From Clostridiales bacterium (lineage in GTDB: Bacteria > Bacillota > Clostridia > Saccharofermentanales > Saccharofermentanaceae): a stretch of DNA of 64,000 nt. The stretch spans positions 1 to 64,000 of the forward strand of contig JAFXPN010000039.1 of NCBI GenBank assembly GCA_017527865.1, read 5' to 3'. The position numbers were made by a program, and so were the translations under genes. Shown here one piece after another: positions 18,259 through 26,721 of the stretch (position 1 is the first letter of the stretch; every line of letters begins with the position of its first letter). The notes beneath the pieces were generated by a model. That model worked only from the letters and a program-made list of their open reading frames with translations. It ran no database searches and was not told where the DNA came from.

Positions 18259-18611
18259 TGGCTGACAAGTCAAAGAAAAACGTTTTCCAGAAGATAGCGC
18301 AGGTCTTTAAGGAGGTCCGTCAGGAGCTCAAGAAGTCCGTGTGGCCGACAAAGGAGAAGCTTCGTAATACATCAGCTGTTGTTCTCGCGGTCATAGTTTT
18401 CTTTGCGGTCTTCTTAAGCGTTATATCCATGGGCGGAAGATGGATCCTCGACAAGGCGAACTTCTATGATGAGGTACAGCCCTCGGAGACTTCCGCTGAA
18501 ATAACGGCGGCTCCTGAAGCTATCGAGATCGAGCCTGAAGAAACAGAGGCTGATCAGACCGAAGCAGAACAGACAGAGGCGGAGGAAGAGTCTGCCGAAA
18601 GTGAGGCGTAA
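18258..18611 (+). CDS. secE: Preprotein translocase subunit SecE with acidic tail
   Basis: Essential SecYEG subunit. The core (about 10-75) has the amphipathic 'FKEVRQELKKSVWPTKEKL' followed by one membrane helix 'VVLAVIVFFAVFLSVISMG'. Residues about 75-117 add a tail of Glu, Thr and Ala ('EETEADQTEAEQTEAEEESA'-like) not seen in typical 60-70-aa SecE of Gram-positives. The tail topology is probably extracytoplasmic. Confidence 0.93.
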   Translation: MADKSKKNVFQKIAQVFKEVRQELKKSVWPTKEKLRNTSAVVLAVIVFFAVFLSVISMGGRWILDKANFYDEVQPSETSAEITAAPEAIEIEPEETEADQTEAEQTEAEEESAESEA

Positions 18612-18612
18612 T

Positions 18613-19185
18613 ATGGCTGAAGAGAAAGAAGCCAAGTGGTACGTAGTTCACACATATTCCGGCTATGAGAACAAGGTCAAGACCTTGCTCGAGAAGACTA
18701 TAGCCAACAGGGGCATGCAGGATATCATCCAGGATATATTCATTCCGACCGAAGATATAATCGAGATCAAGGACGGCAAGAAGAAGCCCGTCAAGAGGAA
18801 GAAGTACCCCGGGTATGTATTCATCAAGTTCGTCAGCGGATTCGATACGCTCGGAAGAGATGAAGAGCCTTCCACATCCGACAAGGAACTGTGGTATCTC
18901 ATCAGGAACACAAGAGGCGTAACGGGTTTTGTATCTACAAATCCCAACAAGCCCCTTCCCGTAACAGACAGTGATCTTATGTCCATGGGCATCGAGACGG
19001 ATTGGGTTCCCGAGGTCGATTACGATGTCGGAAGCACCATCCGCGTATTGAGCGGTCCTTTTGCAGAGTCCGTCTGTGTCGTAGAAGAGATGAACAACGA
19101 GAAGCAGCAGGTTAAGGTCAAGCTCACCATGTTCGGCCGTGAGACACCTGTATACCTCGACTTTACACAGGTCGAGAAGATCTAA
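18613..19185 (+). CDS. nusG: Transcription termination/antitermination factor NusG
   Basis: A 190-aa NusG. The NGN domain has 'KWYVVHTYSGYENKVK' and 'KKYPGYVFIKF', with 'RNTRGVTGFV'; the KOW domain follows ('GPFAESVCVVEEM'). ATG at 18613 is preferred over the GTG at 18601 because it starts one base after the secE stop and matches family length. It couples transcription and translation and modulates RNA polymerase pausing. Confidence 0.96.
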   Translation: MAEEKEAKWYVVHTYSGYENKVKTLLEKTIANRGMQDIIQDIFIPTEDIIEIKDGKKKPVKRKKYPGYVFIKFVSGFDTLGRDEEPSTSDKELWYLIRNTRGVTGFVSTNPNKPLPVTDSDLMSMGIETDWVPEVDYDVGSTIRVLSGPFAESVCVVEEMNNEKQQVKVKLTMFGRETPVYLDFTQVEKI

Positions 19186-19239
19186 GGAACTGTAAGCGCA
19201 CAACGCGCACAGTAAATAACTAATTGGGAGGTGGCCGTT

Positions 19240-19668
19240 ATGGCTAAGAAAATTGCAGGTTATGTAAAACTTCAGATCCCTGCAGGCAAAGCTACACCCG
19301 CGCCGCCGGTAGGACCAGCTCTCGGACAGCACGGTATCAACATCGCGCAGTTCGTTAAAGAGTTTAATGAGAGAACAGCTAAGGACGCAGGTCTCGTCAT
19401 TCCTGTAATCATTACAGTTTATGCCGACCGTTCCTTTACTTTCATTACCAAGACTCCTCCGGTGCCGGTACTTCTTAAGAAGGCCTGCAACATCGAATCG
19501 GGTTCAGGTAAGCCCAACAAGGATAAGGTTGCTACGATCTCCTTCGAAGAGTGCAAGAAGATCGCTGCGATCAAGATGCCCGACGTTAATGCTTCTTCGA
19601 TCGACACTTGCGCCGAGATGGTTGCAGGTACCGCAAGATCGATGGGTATCGTCGTAACAAGAGACTAA
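19240..19668 (+). CDS. rplK: 50S ribosomal protein L11
   Basis: 142-aa L11, part of the GTPase-associated stalk base. '[20 protein letters not shown]' and '[14 protein letters not shown]' are diagnostic, and the C-terminal rRNA-binding half is complete. ATG at 19240 follows GGGAGGTGG; the upstream in-frame GTG is rejected. A small GC hairpin lies in the 54-nt gap after nusG. Confidence 0.97.
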   Translation: MAKKIAGYVKLQIPAGKATPAPPVGPALGQHGINIAQFVKEFNERTAKDAGLVIPVIITVYADRSFTFITKTPPVPVLLKKACNIESGSGKPNKDKVATISFEECKKIAAIKMPDVNASSIDTCAEMVAGTARSMGIVVTRD

Positions 19669-19685
19669 AGGAAGGAGAATCGTAG

Positions 19686-20378
19686 ATGAAGAAAGGTAAG
19701 AGATATCAAGAACTTGCCAAGCTCGTTGACAGATCGACAACTTACGATCCTTCCGAGGCAGTTAAGCTTGTTGCACAGACAGGTAAGGCAAAGTTTGATG
19801 AGACAGTAGAGCTTCATGTCCGTTTGGGCGTTGACTCCCGTCATGCCGACCAGCAGGTCAGAGGCGCGGTAGTCCTTCCTCACGGAACAGGTAAGACCAA
19901 GAAGGTCCTCGTGTTTGCTAAGGGCCCCAAGGCTGATGAGGCTGCAGCGGCAGGCGCTGATTTTGTCGGTGCCGAGGATATGGTCCAGAAGATCCAGCAG
20001 GAGAACTGGTTTGACTTTGATGCAGTTGTTGCAACTCCCGACATGATGGGTGTTGTAGGACGTATCGGTAAGGTTTTGGGTCCTAAGGGATTGATGCCTA
20101 ACCCCAAGTCCGGAACTGTTACGATGGATGTTACTAAGGCTATCAACGATATCAAGGCCGGTAAGGTCGAGTATCGTCTTGATAAGACCAATATCATCCA
20201 CTGCCCCATCGGCAAGGTCTCATTCGGTGAAGAGAAGCTCCTTGAGAACCTTAACGCTCTGATGGAGGCTATTGCCAAGGCGAAGCCCTCTGCGGCAAAG
20301 GGACAGTATTTTAAGAATGCTACCATCGCTACAACGATGGGTCCCGGAATCAAGATCAACTCTCAGAAGTACATCTGA
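19686..20378 (+). CDS. rplA: 50S ribosomal protein L1
   Basis: 230-aa L1, forming the mobile stalk at the E site and often an autoregulator of the L11-L1 mRNA. Typical segments: '[20 protein letters not shown]', 'PHGTGK' and '[19 protein letters not shown]'. GGAGAA precedes the ATG. Followed by a long leader before rplJ. Confidence 0.97.
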   Translation: MKKGKRYQELAKLVDRSTTYDPSEAVKLVAQTGKAKFDETVELHVRLGVDSRHADQQVRGAVVLPHGTGKTKKVLVFAKGPKADEAAAAGADFVGAEDMVQKIQQENWFDFDAVVATPDMMGVVGRIGKVLGPKGLMPNPKSGTVTMDVTKAINDIKAGKVEYRLDKTNIIHCPIGKVSFGEEKLLENLNALMEAIAKAKPSAAKGQYFKNATIATTMGPGIKINSQKYI

Positions 20379-20399
20379 TTCTTAAACTAACAATTAAAT

Positions 20400-20520
20400 A
20401 TCTTTCATGCCTAAGACAGCCGTTGTCCGTAACGGACAGCCGCCGAGGAGATGAAGTTTATCGCTTATCAAGTGAATGACTTTGACCCTTATGTCTTACG
20501 GCATAAGGGTTTTAAAATCT
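20400..20520 (+). promoter_or_regulatory. L10(L12)4-type leader with terminator-like hairpin
   Basis: The 163-nt gap before rplJ contains 'gcctaagacagccgttgtcc' and 'ggacagccgccgaggagatg', resembling the kink-turn leader bound by L10(L12)4 that represses rplJL in bacteria. It ends with a 9-bp stem ACCCTTATG (20485-20493) and CATAAGGGT (20502-20510) followed by TTT. That hairpin could terminate or attenuate. The match is by eye. Confidence 0.65.
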
Positions 20521-20541
20521 TATAAGGAGGTTAAAGACAAT

Positions 20542-21144
20542 ATGCCCAGTGAGAAGATCCTCGCACAGAAGAAGCAGATCGTAAGCGATCTTGTTGAGGC
20601 TTACAAGGAAGCCAAGACATTCGTATTTGTTGCTTCCCGCGGACTTACTGTTGAGCAGGATACAAGAATGAGACACGAATTCCGCGAAGGAAACGTTAAG
20701 TTCCAGGTCGTAAAGAACACGACTCTCCGTCTTGTATTCAAGGAGCTCGGCATCGACGGTCTCGATGAGATCTTCGAAGGTCCTACGGCAGTAGCATATT
20801 CCGATGAGATCGTTGCACCTGCAAAGATCGCTGCGAAGTTTGCTGAAGAATTCGAGCCCATGGAGATCAAGGGCGGCATCATTGACGGTAAGGTTGCTTC
20901 CATCGATGAGATCGTTGCTCTGTCCAAGGTTCCGGATACACAGACACTCTACAGCCAGGTCGTATTCGGTATGCTTTTCCCTATTACAAAGCTTGCCCAG
21001 TTGGTCAAGGCCGTAGCAGAGAAGAAGCAGGAAGAAGACGGCGCTCCCGCACCCGCTGCTGCTGAAGCAGCTCCGGCAGAAGAGCCCGCAGCCGAAGAAG
21101 CGGCACCTGCAGAAGAACCGGCGGCAGCGCCGGCAGAGGCCTGA
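20542..21144 (+). CDS. rplJ: 50S ribosomal protein L10 with Ala/Glu/Pro tail
   Basis: Anchors L7/L12 dimers to the ribosome. ATG at 20542 follows AAGGAGG and gives 200 aa. The core (1-165) is typical, with 'FVFVASRGLTVEQDTRMR' and 'VVKNTTLRLVF'. The last 35 residues are low-complexity Ala, Glu and Pro, as found in some Actinobacteria and Clostridia. An earlier in-frame start would fall inside the leader hairpin. Confidence 0.95.
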   Translation: MPSEKILAQKKQIVSDLVEAYKEAKTFVFVASRGLTVEQDTRMRHEFREGNVKFQVVKNTTLRLVFKELGIDGLDEIFEGPTAVAYSDEIVAPAKIAAKFAEEFEPMEIKGGIIDGKVASIDEIVALSKVPDTQTLYSQVVFGMLFPITKLAQLVKAVAEKKQEEDGAPAPAAAEAAPAEEPAAEEAAPAEEPAAAPAEA

Positions 21145-21194
21145 AAGGCTTAAAACATTAAAACTAAAACTAACTTAAACGGAGGAATTTAAAA

Positions 21195-21569
21195 ATGGCT
21201 AGTGAGAATATCACAAAGATCCTCGATGAGATCAAGGCTCTTTCCGTAATAGAGCTTTTCGACCTCGAGAAGGCAATCGAAGAAGAGTTTGGCGTAACAG
21301 CAGCAGCTATGGTTGCATCTGCTCCTGCAGCAGGCGGCGCAGCAGCAGCTGAGGAGAAGACAGAGTTCACAGTTATGCTTAAGAGCTTCGGCGACGCTAA
21401 GATGGGCGTTATCAAGGCTGTTAAGGATGCTATGGGTCTCGGACTTAAGGAAGCTAAGGAGCTTGTTGAGAAGGCACCCGTTGCCCTCAAGGAGAATGTT
21501 TCCAAGGATGAGGCTGATGAGCTTATGAAGAAGCTCGCTGACTGCGGCGCTGAGCTCGAGCTCAAGTAA
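21195..21569 (+). CDS. rplL: 50S ribosomal protein L7/L12
   Basis: 124-aa acidic stalk protein recruiting translation GTPases. N-terminal dimerisation region, Ala/Gly hinge ('[14 protein letters not shown]') and C-terminal '[20 protein letters not shown]' are all present. GGAGGA lies before the ATG. It is closely followed by a terminator, so rpoB and rpoC are not downstream here. Confidence 0.97.
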   Translation: MASENITKILDEIKALSVIELFDLEKAIEEEFGVTAAAMVASAPAAGGAAAAEEKTEFTVMLKSFGDAKMGVIKAVKDAMGLGLKEAKELVEKAPVALKENVSKDEADELMKKLADCGAELELK

Positions 21570-21595
21570 TCTTAAAACTGATTACAGTCATTTAA

Positions 21596-21624
21596 AGAGG
21601 ATGTCCTCCGGGGCATCCTTTTTA
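21596..21624 (+). terminator. Terminator after rplL
   Basis: Stem AGGATG (21598-21603) and CATCCT (21614-21619) with adjoining T-run (TTTTTATA). It ends the rpmG-to-rplL unit. Confidence 0.8.
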
Positions 21625-21636
21625 TATATGTTAGTA

Positions 21637-21665
21637 TTGACTTTAGGGTTCTAAGCTTATATAAT
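21637..21665 (+). promoter_or_regulatory. Promoter of the tRNA pair
   Basis: TTGACT (21637-21642), 17 bp, TATAAT (21660-21665). The first tRNA begins 15 bp after the -10, leaving a very short 5' leader. Confidence 0.85.
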
Positions 21666-21680
21666 CTTCAAGCGATTTAT

Positions 21681-21757
21681 GGCGGCATAGCTCAGTTGGC
21701 CAGAGCGTCCGGTTCATACCCGGCAGGTCGTAGGTTCGAATCCCACTGCCGCTACCA
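21681..21757 (+). tRNA. tRNA-Met (anticodon CAT)
   Basis: A 77-nt cloverleaf with encoded CCA. Acceptor GGCGGCA pairs with TGCCGCT, the D arm reads GCTCAGTTGGCCAGAGC, the T arm has GGTTCGAATCC. Anticodon CAT is at 21715-21717. Its start is unlike initiator tRNA, so elongator Met is likely; tRNA-Ile2 (lysidine-modified) cannot be excluded by eye. Confidence 0.92.
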
Positions 21758-21767
21758 TTTTTCTTTT

Positions 21768-21842
21768 GGCCCGTTGGTCAATCGGCTAAGACGTCGCCCT
21801 TTCACGGCGGAGTGACGAGTTCAACTCTCGTACGGGTCACCA
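21768..21842 (+). tRNA. tRNA-Glu (anticodon TTC)
   Basis: A 75-nt tRNA with encoded CCA. Acceptor GGCCCGT pairs with ACGGGTC, loop CTTTCAC has anticodon TTC at 21801-21803, T arm is GAGTTCAACTC. It lies 10 bp after tRNA-Met in the same transcript. Confidence 0.93.
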
Positions 21843-21854
21843 GAAAATATAAAG

Positions 21855-21881
21855 GCTGTCTCATTGCGGGACAGCTTTTTT
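21855..21881 (+). terminator. Terminator of the tRNA operon
   Basis: GCTGTC (21855-21860) and GACAGC (21870-21875) with a 9-nt loop and six T. Confidence 0.88.
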
Positions 21882-21914
21882 GTGCCTTTGTGCAAAGCCA
21901 TTTTCGATTATTCG

Positions 21915-21923
21915 TGATACAAT
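21915..21923 (+). promoter_or_regulatory. Extended -10 promoter of the ABC exporter, probably leaderless
   Basis: TG-A-TACAAT (21915-21923) is an extended -10 element with seven bases to the ATG at 21931. No ribosome binding site is visible. The predicted transcript would begin at or next to the start codon. Confidence 0.5.
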
Positions 21924-21930
21924 ACAACCC

Positions 21931-23673
21931 ATGAGCGTTTTAAGAACGATACTGAAGTCTTTGAGGGAGAATAAGAAACCCACTTTGTATTCGCTGGTGT
22001 TCATCCTTGGCGAGGTATTCCTTGAGGTGCTCATACCGTTTATCACGGCAGGCATGGTCAATGACATCAATGCAGGAGCGGGAGTATCCGATATACTGCC
22101 CAAGGGTCTTCTCATGGTGCTCGCGGCGCTCGCATCCCTGGCATTCGGAACCCTTGCGGGAACATACAGTGCCAAGGCATCCGCAGGACTTGCCCGCAAC
22201 TTAAGATATGATGTGTTCTCCAAGATCCAGGATTTCTCATTTGCCAATATCGACAAGTTCTCTACATCATCCCTTGTTACGAGGACTACTACCGATATAA
22301 CCAACGTTCAGAATTCGTACATGATGATGATAAGGACTGCCGTAAGATCTCCGGTCATGATGATCTTCGCAGTTGCGATGGGATTTATCCTCGGAGGCAG
22401 ACTCGCGCTGACATTTGTTATAGTCATACCCGTTCTGGCGTTCGGCCTTATCATGATCGCCAGGAAGGCGATGCCCGCGTTTGTTGCGGTGTTCAGGAAG
22501 TATGACCGTCTGAACGGATCGGTCGAAGAGAACGTCCGTGCGATGCGCGTGGTCAAAGGTTTTGCCAGGGAAGAATATGAGACGAAGAAATTCTCGGCGG
22601 CATCCGAAGACATCAGGAAGGACTTTACGAAGGCGGAGCGCATCGTTGCAATGAACGCGCCTCTTATGTCATTGTGCATGTATTTCAATATGCTCTTTAT
22701 ACTCTTCGTGGGATCCAAGCTCATAATCTCGAGTATGGGTGTTTCCATCAATGTCGGTCAGATAACCGCAATGATCACCTACGGAGTGCAGGTGCTGATG
22801 TCTCTGATGATGATATCCATGATATATGTCATGCTCACGATGTCCCTTGAATCCATGAAGAGGCTTGCCGAAGTGCTGAACGAAGTCCCGACCATCAAGG
22901 ACAAGGCTGATGCGGTCACCGAGGTTGCCGACGGAAGCATAGATTTTACCGATGTGCACTTCAAGTATTCCGAGAAGGCTGAGCGCGAGGCGTTATACGA
23001 TATCGATCTTCACATCGATTCGGGCATGACTGTCGGCATACTCGGAGGAACGGGTTCTTCGAAGTCGACACTGGTTCAGCTCATACCGAGGCTCTACGAT
23101 GTTACTTCCGGAACGGTAAAGGTCGGCAGACTCGATGTAAGGGAGTACGACCTGCAAAGCCTGAGGGATGCGGTTGCCGTGGTCCTGCAGAAGAATGTCA
23201 TCTTCTCGGGAACCATCAGCGATAACCTCCGCTGGGGCAATGAGAATGCAACGCAGGAACAGATCGAGGAAGCATGCCGTTTGGCGCAGGCAGATGATTT
23301 CATCCGTTCTTTCGAAAAGGGTTACGACACGAAGATCGAACAGGGCGGAACCAACGTATCGGGCGGTCAGAAGCAGCGTCTTTGCATTGCGCGCGCTTTG
23401 CTCAAGAAGCCGAAGATCCTGATCCTCGACGATTCGACTTCTGCAGTAGATATGAAGACGGATGCTCTCATCCGCAAGGGATTTAAGGAATACATCCCCG
23501 ATACGACAAAGATAATAATCGCACAGCGTGTCGCTTCCGTAATGGATGCGGACATGATCGTGATAATGGACGGCGGCCGGATAGCGGCCAGCGGGACGCA
23601 TGACGAGCTTCTTGTGTCTTCCGACATCTATCGCGAGATATATGAACAACAGACGAAAGGGGGAGAGGAGTAA
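21931..23673 (+). CDS. ABC exporter half-transporter A (degenerate Walker B)
   Basis: 580-aa protein with six membrane helices (about 15-320) and an ATPase domain (about 335-580). Walker A is 'GGTGSSKST', an unusual Ser replacing the last Gly; the signature 'VSGGQKQR' is intact; Walker B is 'LILDDSTSAVD', with Asp in place of the catalytic Glu. That makes this half the degenerate-site partner of a heterodimer. The ATG at 21931 is used since the ORF upstream of it only reads into the terminator. Its stop overlaps the partner start (TAATG). Substrate unknown; homologous pairs export drugs, lipids or peptides. Confidence 0.9.
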   Translation: MSVLRTILKSLRENKKPTLYSLVFILGEVFLEVLIPFITAGMVNDINAGAGVSDILPKGLLMVLAALASLAFGTLAGTYSAKASAGLARNLRYDVFSKIQDFSFANIDKFSTSSLVTRTTTDITNVQNSYMMMIRTAVRSPVMMIFAVAMGFILGGRLALTFVIVIPVLAFGLIMIARKAMPAFVAVFRKYDRLNGSVEENVRAMRVVKGFAREEYETKKFSAASEDIRKDFTKAERIVAMNAPLMSLCMYFNMLFILFVGSKLIISSMGVSINVGQITAMITYGVQVLMSLMMISMIYVMLTMSLESMKRLAEVLNEVPTIKDKADAVTEVADGSIDFTDVHFKYSEKAEREALYDIDLHIDSGMTVGILGGTGSSKSTLVQLIPRLYDVTSGTVKVGRLDVREYDLQSLRDAVAVVLQKNVIFSGTISDNLRWGNENATQEQIEEACRLAQADDFIRSFEKGYDTKIEQGGTNVSGGQKQRLCIARALLKKPKILILDDSTSAVDMKTDALIRKGFKEYIPDTTKIIIAQRVASVMDADMIVIMDGGRIAASGTHDELLVSSDIYREIYEQQTKGGEE

Positions 23674-25610
23674 TGCCTCCGGGTGGTGCAGCAGGAGCAG
23701 GCTTAGGCCAGGGCAAGGAAGGCTATAAGACCGGATTCTCAGGACTTACGAGAGCCCTGAGGATGTTCTTCGGGTACTATCCTTTCATGGCTCCTTTCTC
23801 GGTGTTCTGTGTATTGATAGCTGCCGCGGTCACTGCAGCTCCTCCCATATTCATCCAGAAGATCATATCCGTGATCAACGAGTGGGTGGAAGACGGAAAC
23901 TGGGAGGCTGCCCGGCCTCAGGTGATATCTTATCTTACCGTGCTGCTTATCATGTATATCCTGGCTATCGTCCTTCAGGTGGTCGAGACACAGCTTATGG
24001 CTGTAATGACGCAGGGATATCTCGATAAGCTCCGCAAGGAGATGTTCGGCGGAATGCAGCGTCTCCCGATCAAATACTTCGATACACATAAGCACGGCGA
24101 TATCATGTCGCATTATACGAATGATATAGATACTTTAAGACAGCTGGTCTCGCAGGCCTTCCCCGCGCTTATCAGATGCGGGACCATTGTTGTCGGAGTA
24201 TTCTTCATCATGCTCTACTACAGCATCTGGATGACGTTGATTCTGTGTGTCGGCGTATTCGCCATGTTCTATCTCACGAAGATTGTCGGCGGAGGTTCCG
24301 CGAAGTACTTTGTGAGACAGCAGAAGGCTGTAGGTGAGACAGAAGGATATATCCAGGAAATGGTTACGGGACAGAAGGTCGTTAAGGTCTTTAACCATGA
24401 GCAAAGGGCAATTGAGGAGTTTACCGGTATAAACGACAGTTTGTATGAGGACTCTTGGAGAGCGAATGCATATGCGAATATCCTGGCTCCCATAATCAAT
24501 AACATCGGAAACATACTGTATGTCGTTCTTGCGATCGCGGGCGGTATCTTTATCGCGCTCGATGTTCCGGGTCTGTCGCTGTCGGGACTGGCCTTCGATA
24601 TATCCGTTCTCGTGCCTTTCCTTAATATGGCAAAGCAGTTTACGGGCAACATAAACCAGCTTACGATGCAGGTGAATTCCGTCGTAATGGCGGGCGCAGG
24701 CGCGCAGAGAGTCTTTTCTCTCATAGATGAGGTGCCCGAGACGGATGACGGCTATGTGGCTCTTGTCAACTGTAAGGTCGATGAGAACGGCAATATAGAA
24801 GAAACTGAAGAGCGTACGGGCAAATGGGCATGGAAGCATCCTCATCAGGCAGACGGAACGGTTACTTATCAGCTCCTGCAGGGTGATGTGGAGATTGTGG
24901 ATGTCGACTTTGCCTACGTTGAAGGTCAGGATGTCCTTCACGATGTAAGCGTATTTGCGAAGCCCGGTCAGAAGGTGGCATTTGTCGGAGCGACGGGCGC
25001 AGGAAAGACGACGATCACCAACCTTATCAACCGATTCTACGACATTGCGGACGGAAAGATCAGGTACGACGGGATAAACGTAAACAAGATAAAGAAGAGG
25101 GATCTGCGCAAGTCTTTGGGACTGGTCCTTCAGGAGACGAATCTGTTTACGGGAACGGTCATGGATAATATCCGTTACGGGCGCTTAAGCGCGACTGACG
25201 AGGAGTGTAAAGAAGCAGCGAAGCTTGCGGGCGCCGATGATTTCATCACGAGACTGCCTGAAGGCTATGATACGATGCTTACCAATAACGGATCGAATCT
25301 GTCCCAGGGTCAGAGACAGCTTATCGCCATAGCTCGAGCTGCAGTTGCGGATCCTCCGGTCATGATACTCGACGAGGCAACCTCTTCGATCGATACACGT
25401 ACCGAGTCTATCGTTCAGAAGGGTATGGATAAGCTCATGGAGGGACGCACGGTGTTTGTCATCGCGCACCGTCTGTCGACCGTCATGAATTCCGATGTCA
25501 TCATGGTATTGGATCACGGGCGGATAATCGAGCGCGGTACGCATGAGGAGCTGATCGCCAAGAAGGGCACATATTATCAGCTCTACACGGGCGCTTTCGA
25601 ACTGGAGTAA
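23673..25610 (+). CDS. ABC exporter half-transporter B (canonical ATPase)
   Basis: 645-aa partner. An N-terminal Gly/Ala-rich stretch leads into six membrane helices (about 35-340) and the ATPase domain. Walker A is 'GATGAGKTT', signature 'NLSQGQRQ' and Walker B 'MILDEATSSID' with the catalytic Glu. An insertion of about 50 residues ('DENGNIEETEERTGKWAWKH' and following) lies between the membrane and ATPase domains, as in other clostridial exporters of this group. Together with half A it should form one active and one degenerate ATP site. No regulator is adjacent. Confidence 0.9.
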   Translation: MPPGGAAGAGLGQGKEGYKTGFSGLTRALRMFFGYYPFMAPFSVFCVLIAAAVTAAPPIFIQKIISVINEWVEDGNWEAARPQVISYLTVLLIMYILAIVLQVVETQLMAVMTQGYLDKLRKEMFGGMQRLPIKYFDTHKHGDIMSHYTNDIDTLRQLVSQAFPALIRCGTIVVGVFFIMLYYSIWMTLILCVGVFAMFYLTKIVGGGSAKYFVRQQKAVGETEGYIQEMVTGQKVVKVFNHEQRAIEEFTGINDSLYEDSWRANAYANILAPIINNIGNILYVVLAIAGGIFIALDVPGLSLSGLAFDISVLVPFLNMAKQFTGNINQLTMQVNSVVMAGAGAQRVFSLIDEVPETDDGYVALVNCKVDENGNIEETEERTGKWAWKHPHQADGTVTYQLLQGDVEIVDVDFAYVEGQDVLHDVSVFAKPGQKVAFVGATGAGKTTITNLINRFYDIADGKIRYDGINVNKIKKRDLRKSLGLVLQETNLFTGTVMDNIRYGRLSATDEECKEAAKLAGADDFITRLPEGYDTMLTNNGSNLSQGQRQLIAIARAAVADPPVMILDEATSSIDTRTESIVQKGMDKLMEGRTVFVIAHRLSTVMNSDVIMVLDHGRIIERGTHEELIAKKGTYYQLYTGAFELE

Positions 25611-25664
25611 GATCCTCTCGCCCTCATAAAAGGCATAAATGCCCCTTCATAAAAATCAAGAAAA

Positions 25665-25673
25665 TGTTATAAT
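25665..25673 (+). promoter_or_regulatory. Extended -10 promoter of the DUF4214 gene
   Basis: TG-T-TATAAT (25665-25673), about 60 bp before the ATG. TTCATA at 16 bp upstream could act as a weak -35. A small ACTGC/GCAGT hairpin lies in the leader. Confidence 0.65.
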
Positions 25674-25733
25674 GTTCACATTAGTTGACTGCTTTTCGCA
25701 GTACACGTATTTTCGCATAAAGGAGGATTCTTT

Positions 25734-26633
25734 ATGAAATTTGCTATGATCAAGAAGACTCTGATCTCCGTCTTGGTTTGCGCATCATTGGTATTCAGTT
25801 TTCTGGGTGTGCCTGCCAGAGCAGACGGCTACAATCAGGGTATCGTCACTTTTGTAACAAGTCTTTACAGTGACTGTCTCGGAAGAACCCCTGACTCCGC
25901 GGGATTGAATGACTGGTGCGCAAAGCTTTCTTCGGGTCAGATCTCAGGCAAGCAGTGCGCATACGGTTTCTTCTTCAGTCCCGAGTTCCAGGCCAATGCC
26001 AATGCCATGTCGGACGATGCCTTCATCGAGGCTTATTACAGAGTATTCCTCAACAGAACATCCGATCCGGGAGGAAGAGCCTATTGGGCAGGCCAGATTG
26101 CCAATACGACAAATGACATCTCGATCCTGTTCACAGGATTTGCAGATTCCACGGAGTTTGCAAATAAGTGTGCTTCATACGGCATCACAGCCGGAAGTCA
26201 CATCAATGTTCCTACTACGTATAGAGGAACTTCATCCGTCCCTGCACCCAACCCTACCGACACCTTAGCTACAGGTTGGGCGTCTAATATGAATCCGTTC
26301 TGGTATTCCTATTATTCCGACGGTTCCGGATACGAATCCGAGAACTACTACTTAACAAGCGAGACCATTATGGAATACTGCTGCCAGGTTCTGGACAGCC
26401 GCTATAACACTTATCCCGTATCCTATACGGTCTACTATTCACCTTACGCAAGTCTGGCGAATTCGTCTTATCTGTACTCCGCAACGATCACGCCCAAGCA
26501 GTACAGCAACGGTTATTTCTATGAGTTCCAGTTCAGGAACAATGCAGGATTTACTCCCGGTTACTACCAGTTCATCGGAACTGACACAACAGGAAACACC
26601 GTTTTCTTCGACGTTAACGCTTATGTAAACTGA
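25734..26633 (+). CDS. Secreted DUF4214-domain protein
   Basis: 299 aa with a signal peptide (about 1-31, cleavage after 'ARA'). Residues about 35-165 match DUF4214: two copies of 'LYSDCLGRTPDSAGLNDWCA' and 'YYRVFLNRTSDPGGRAYWAG' each followed by a 'FFFSPEF'/'FADSTEF' type end. The C-terminal 120 residues are rich in Tyr, Ser and Asn with an immunoglobulin-like strand pattern; I recognise no family there. DUF4214 occurs in exported, often S-layer or glycan-associated proteins, with no known activity. AAGGAGG precedes the ATG. It is a single-gene unit with its own terminator. Confidence 0.8.
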   Translation: MKFAMIKKTLISVLVCASLVFSFLGVPARADGYNQGIVTFVTSLYSDCLGRTPDSAGLNDWCAKLSSGQISGKQCAYGFFFSPEFQANANAMSDDAFIEAYYRVFLNRTSDPGGRAYWAGQIANTTNDISILFTGFADSTEFANKCASYGITAGSHINVPTTYRGTSSVPAPNPTDTLATGWASNMNPFWYSYYSDGSGYESENYYLTSETIMEYCCQVLDSRYNTYPVSYTVYYSPYASLANSSYLYSATITPKQYSNGYFYEFQFRNNAGFTPGYYQFIGTDTTGNTVFFDVNAYVN

Positions 26634-26665
26634 TCTTTTGACCGGAAGTCTAAAGTAAGCAATAA

Positions 26666-26702
26666 AGAGCCATTCGAGTTTCATTCCCGAATGGCTCTTT
26701 TG
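26666..26702 (+). terminator. Terminator between convergent genes
   Basis: An 11-bp stem AGAGCCATTCG (26666-26676) and CGAATGGCTCT (26688-26698) followed by TTTTG. The complementary strand has AATAAAGAGCC reading out as a weaker U-run, so it may serve both the DUF4214 gene and the minus-strand nuclease gene. Confidence 0.85.
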
Positions 26703-26721
26703 TTATGTCTGTAAACATCTG

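Noticed and set aside
24135..24941. 268-codon minus-strand frame opposite the ABC exporter
   Set aside because: Composition follows the complementary gene; no promoter or ribosome site.
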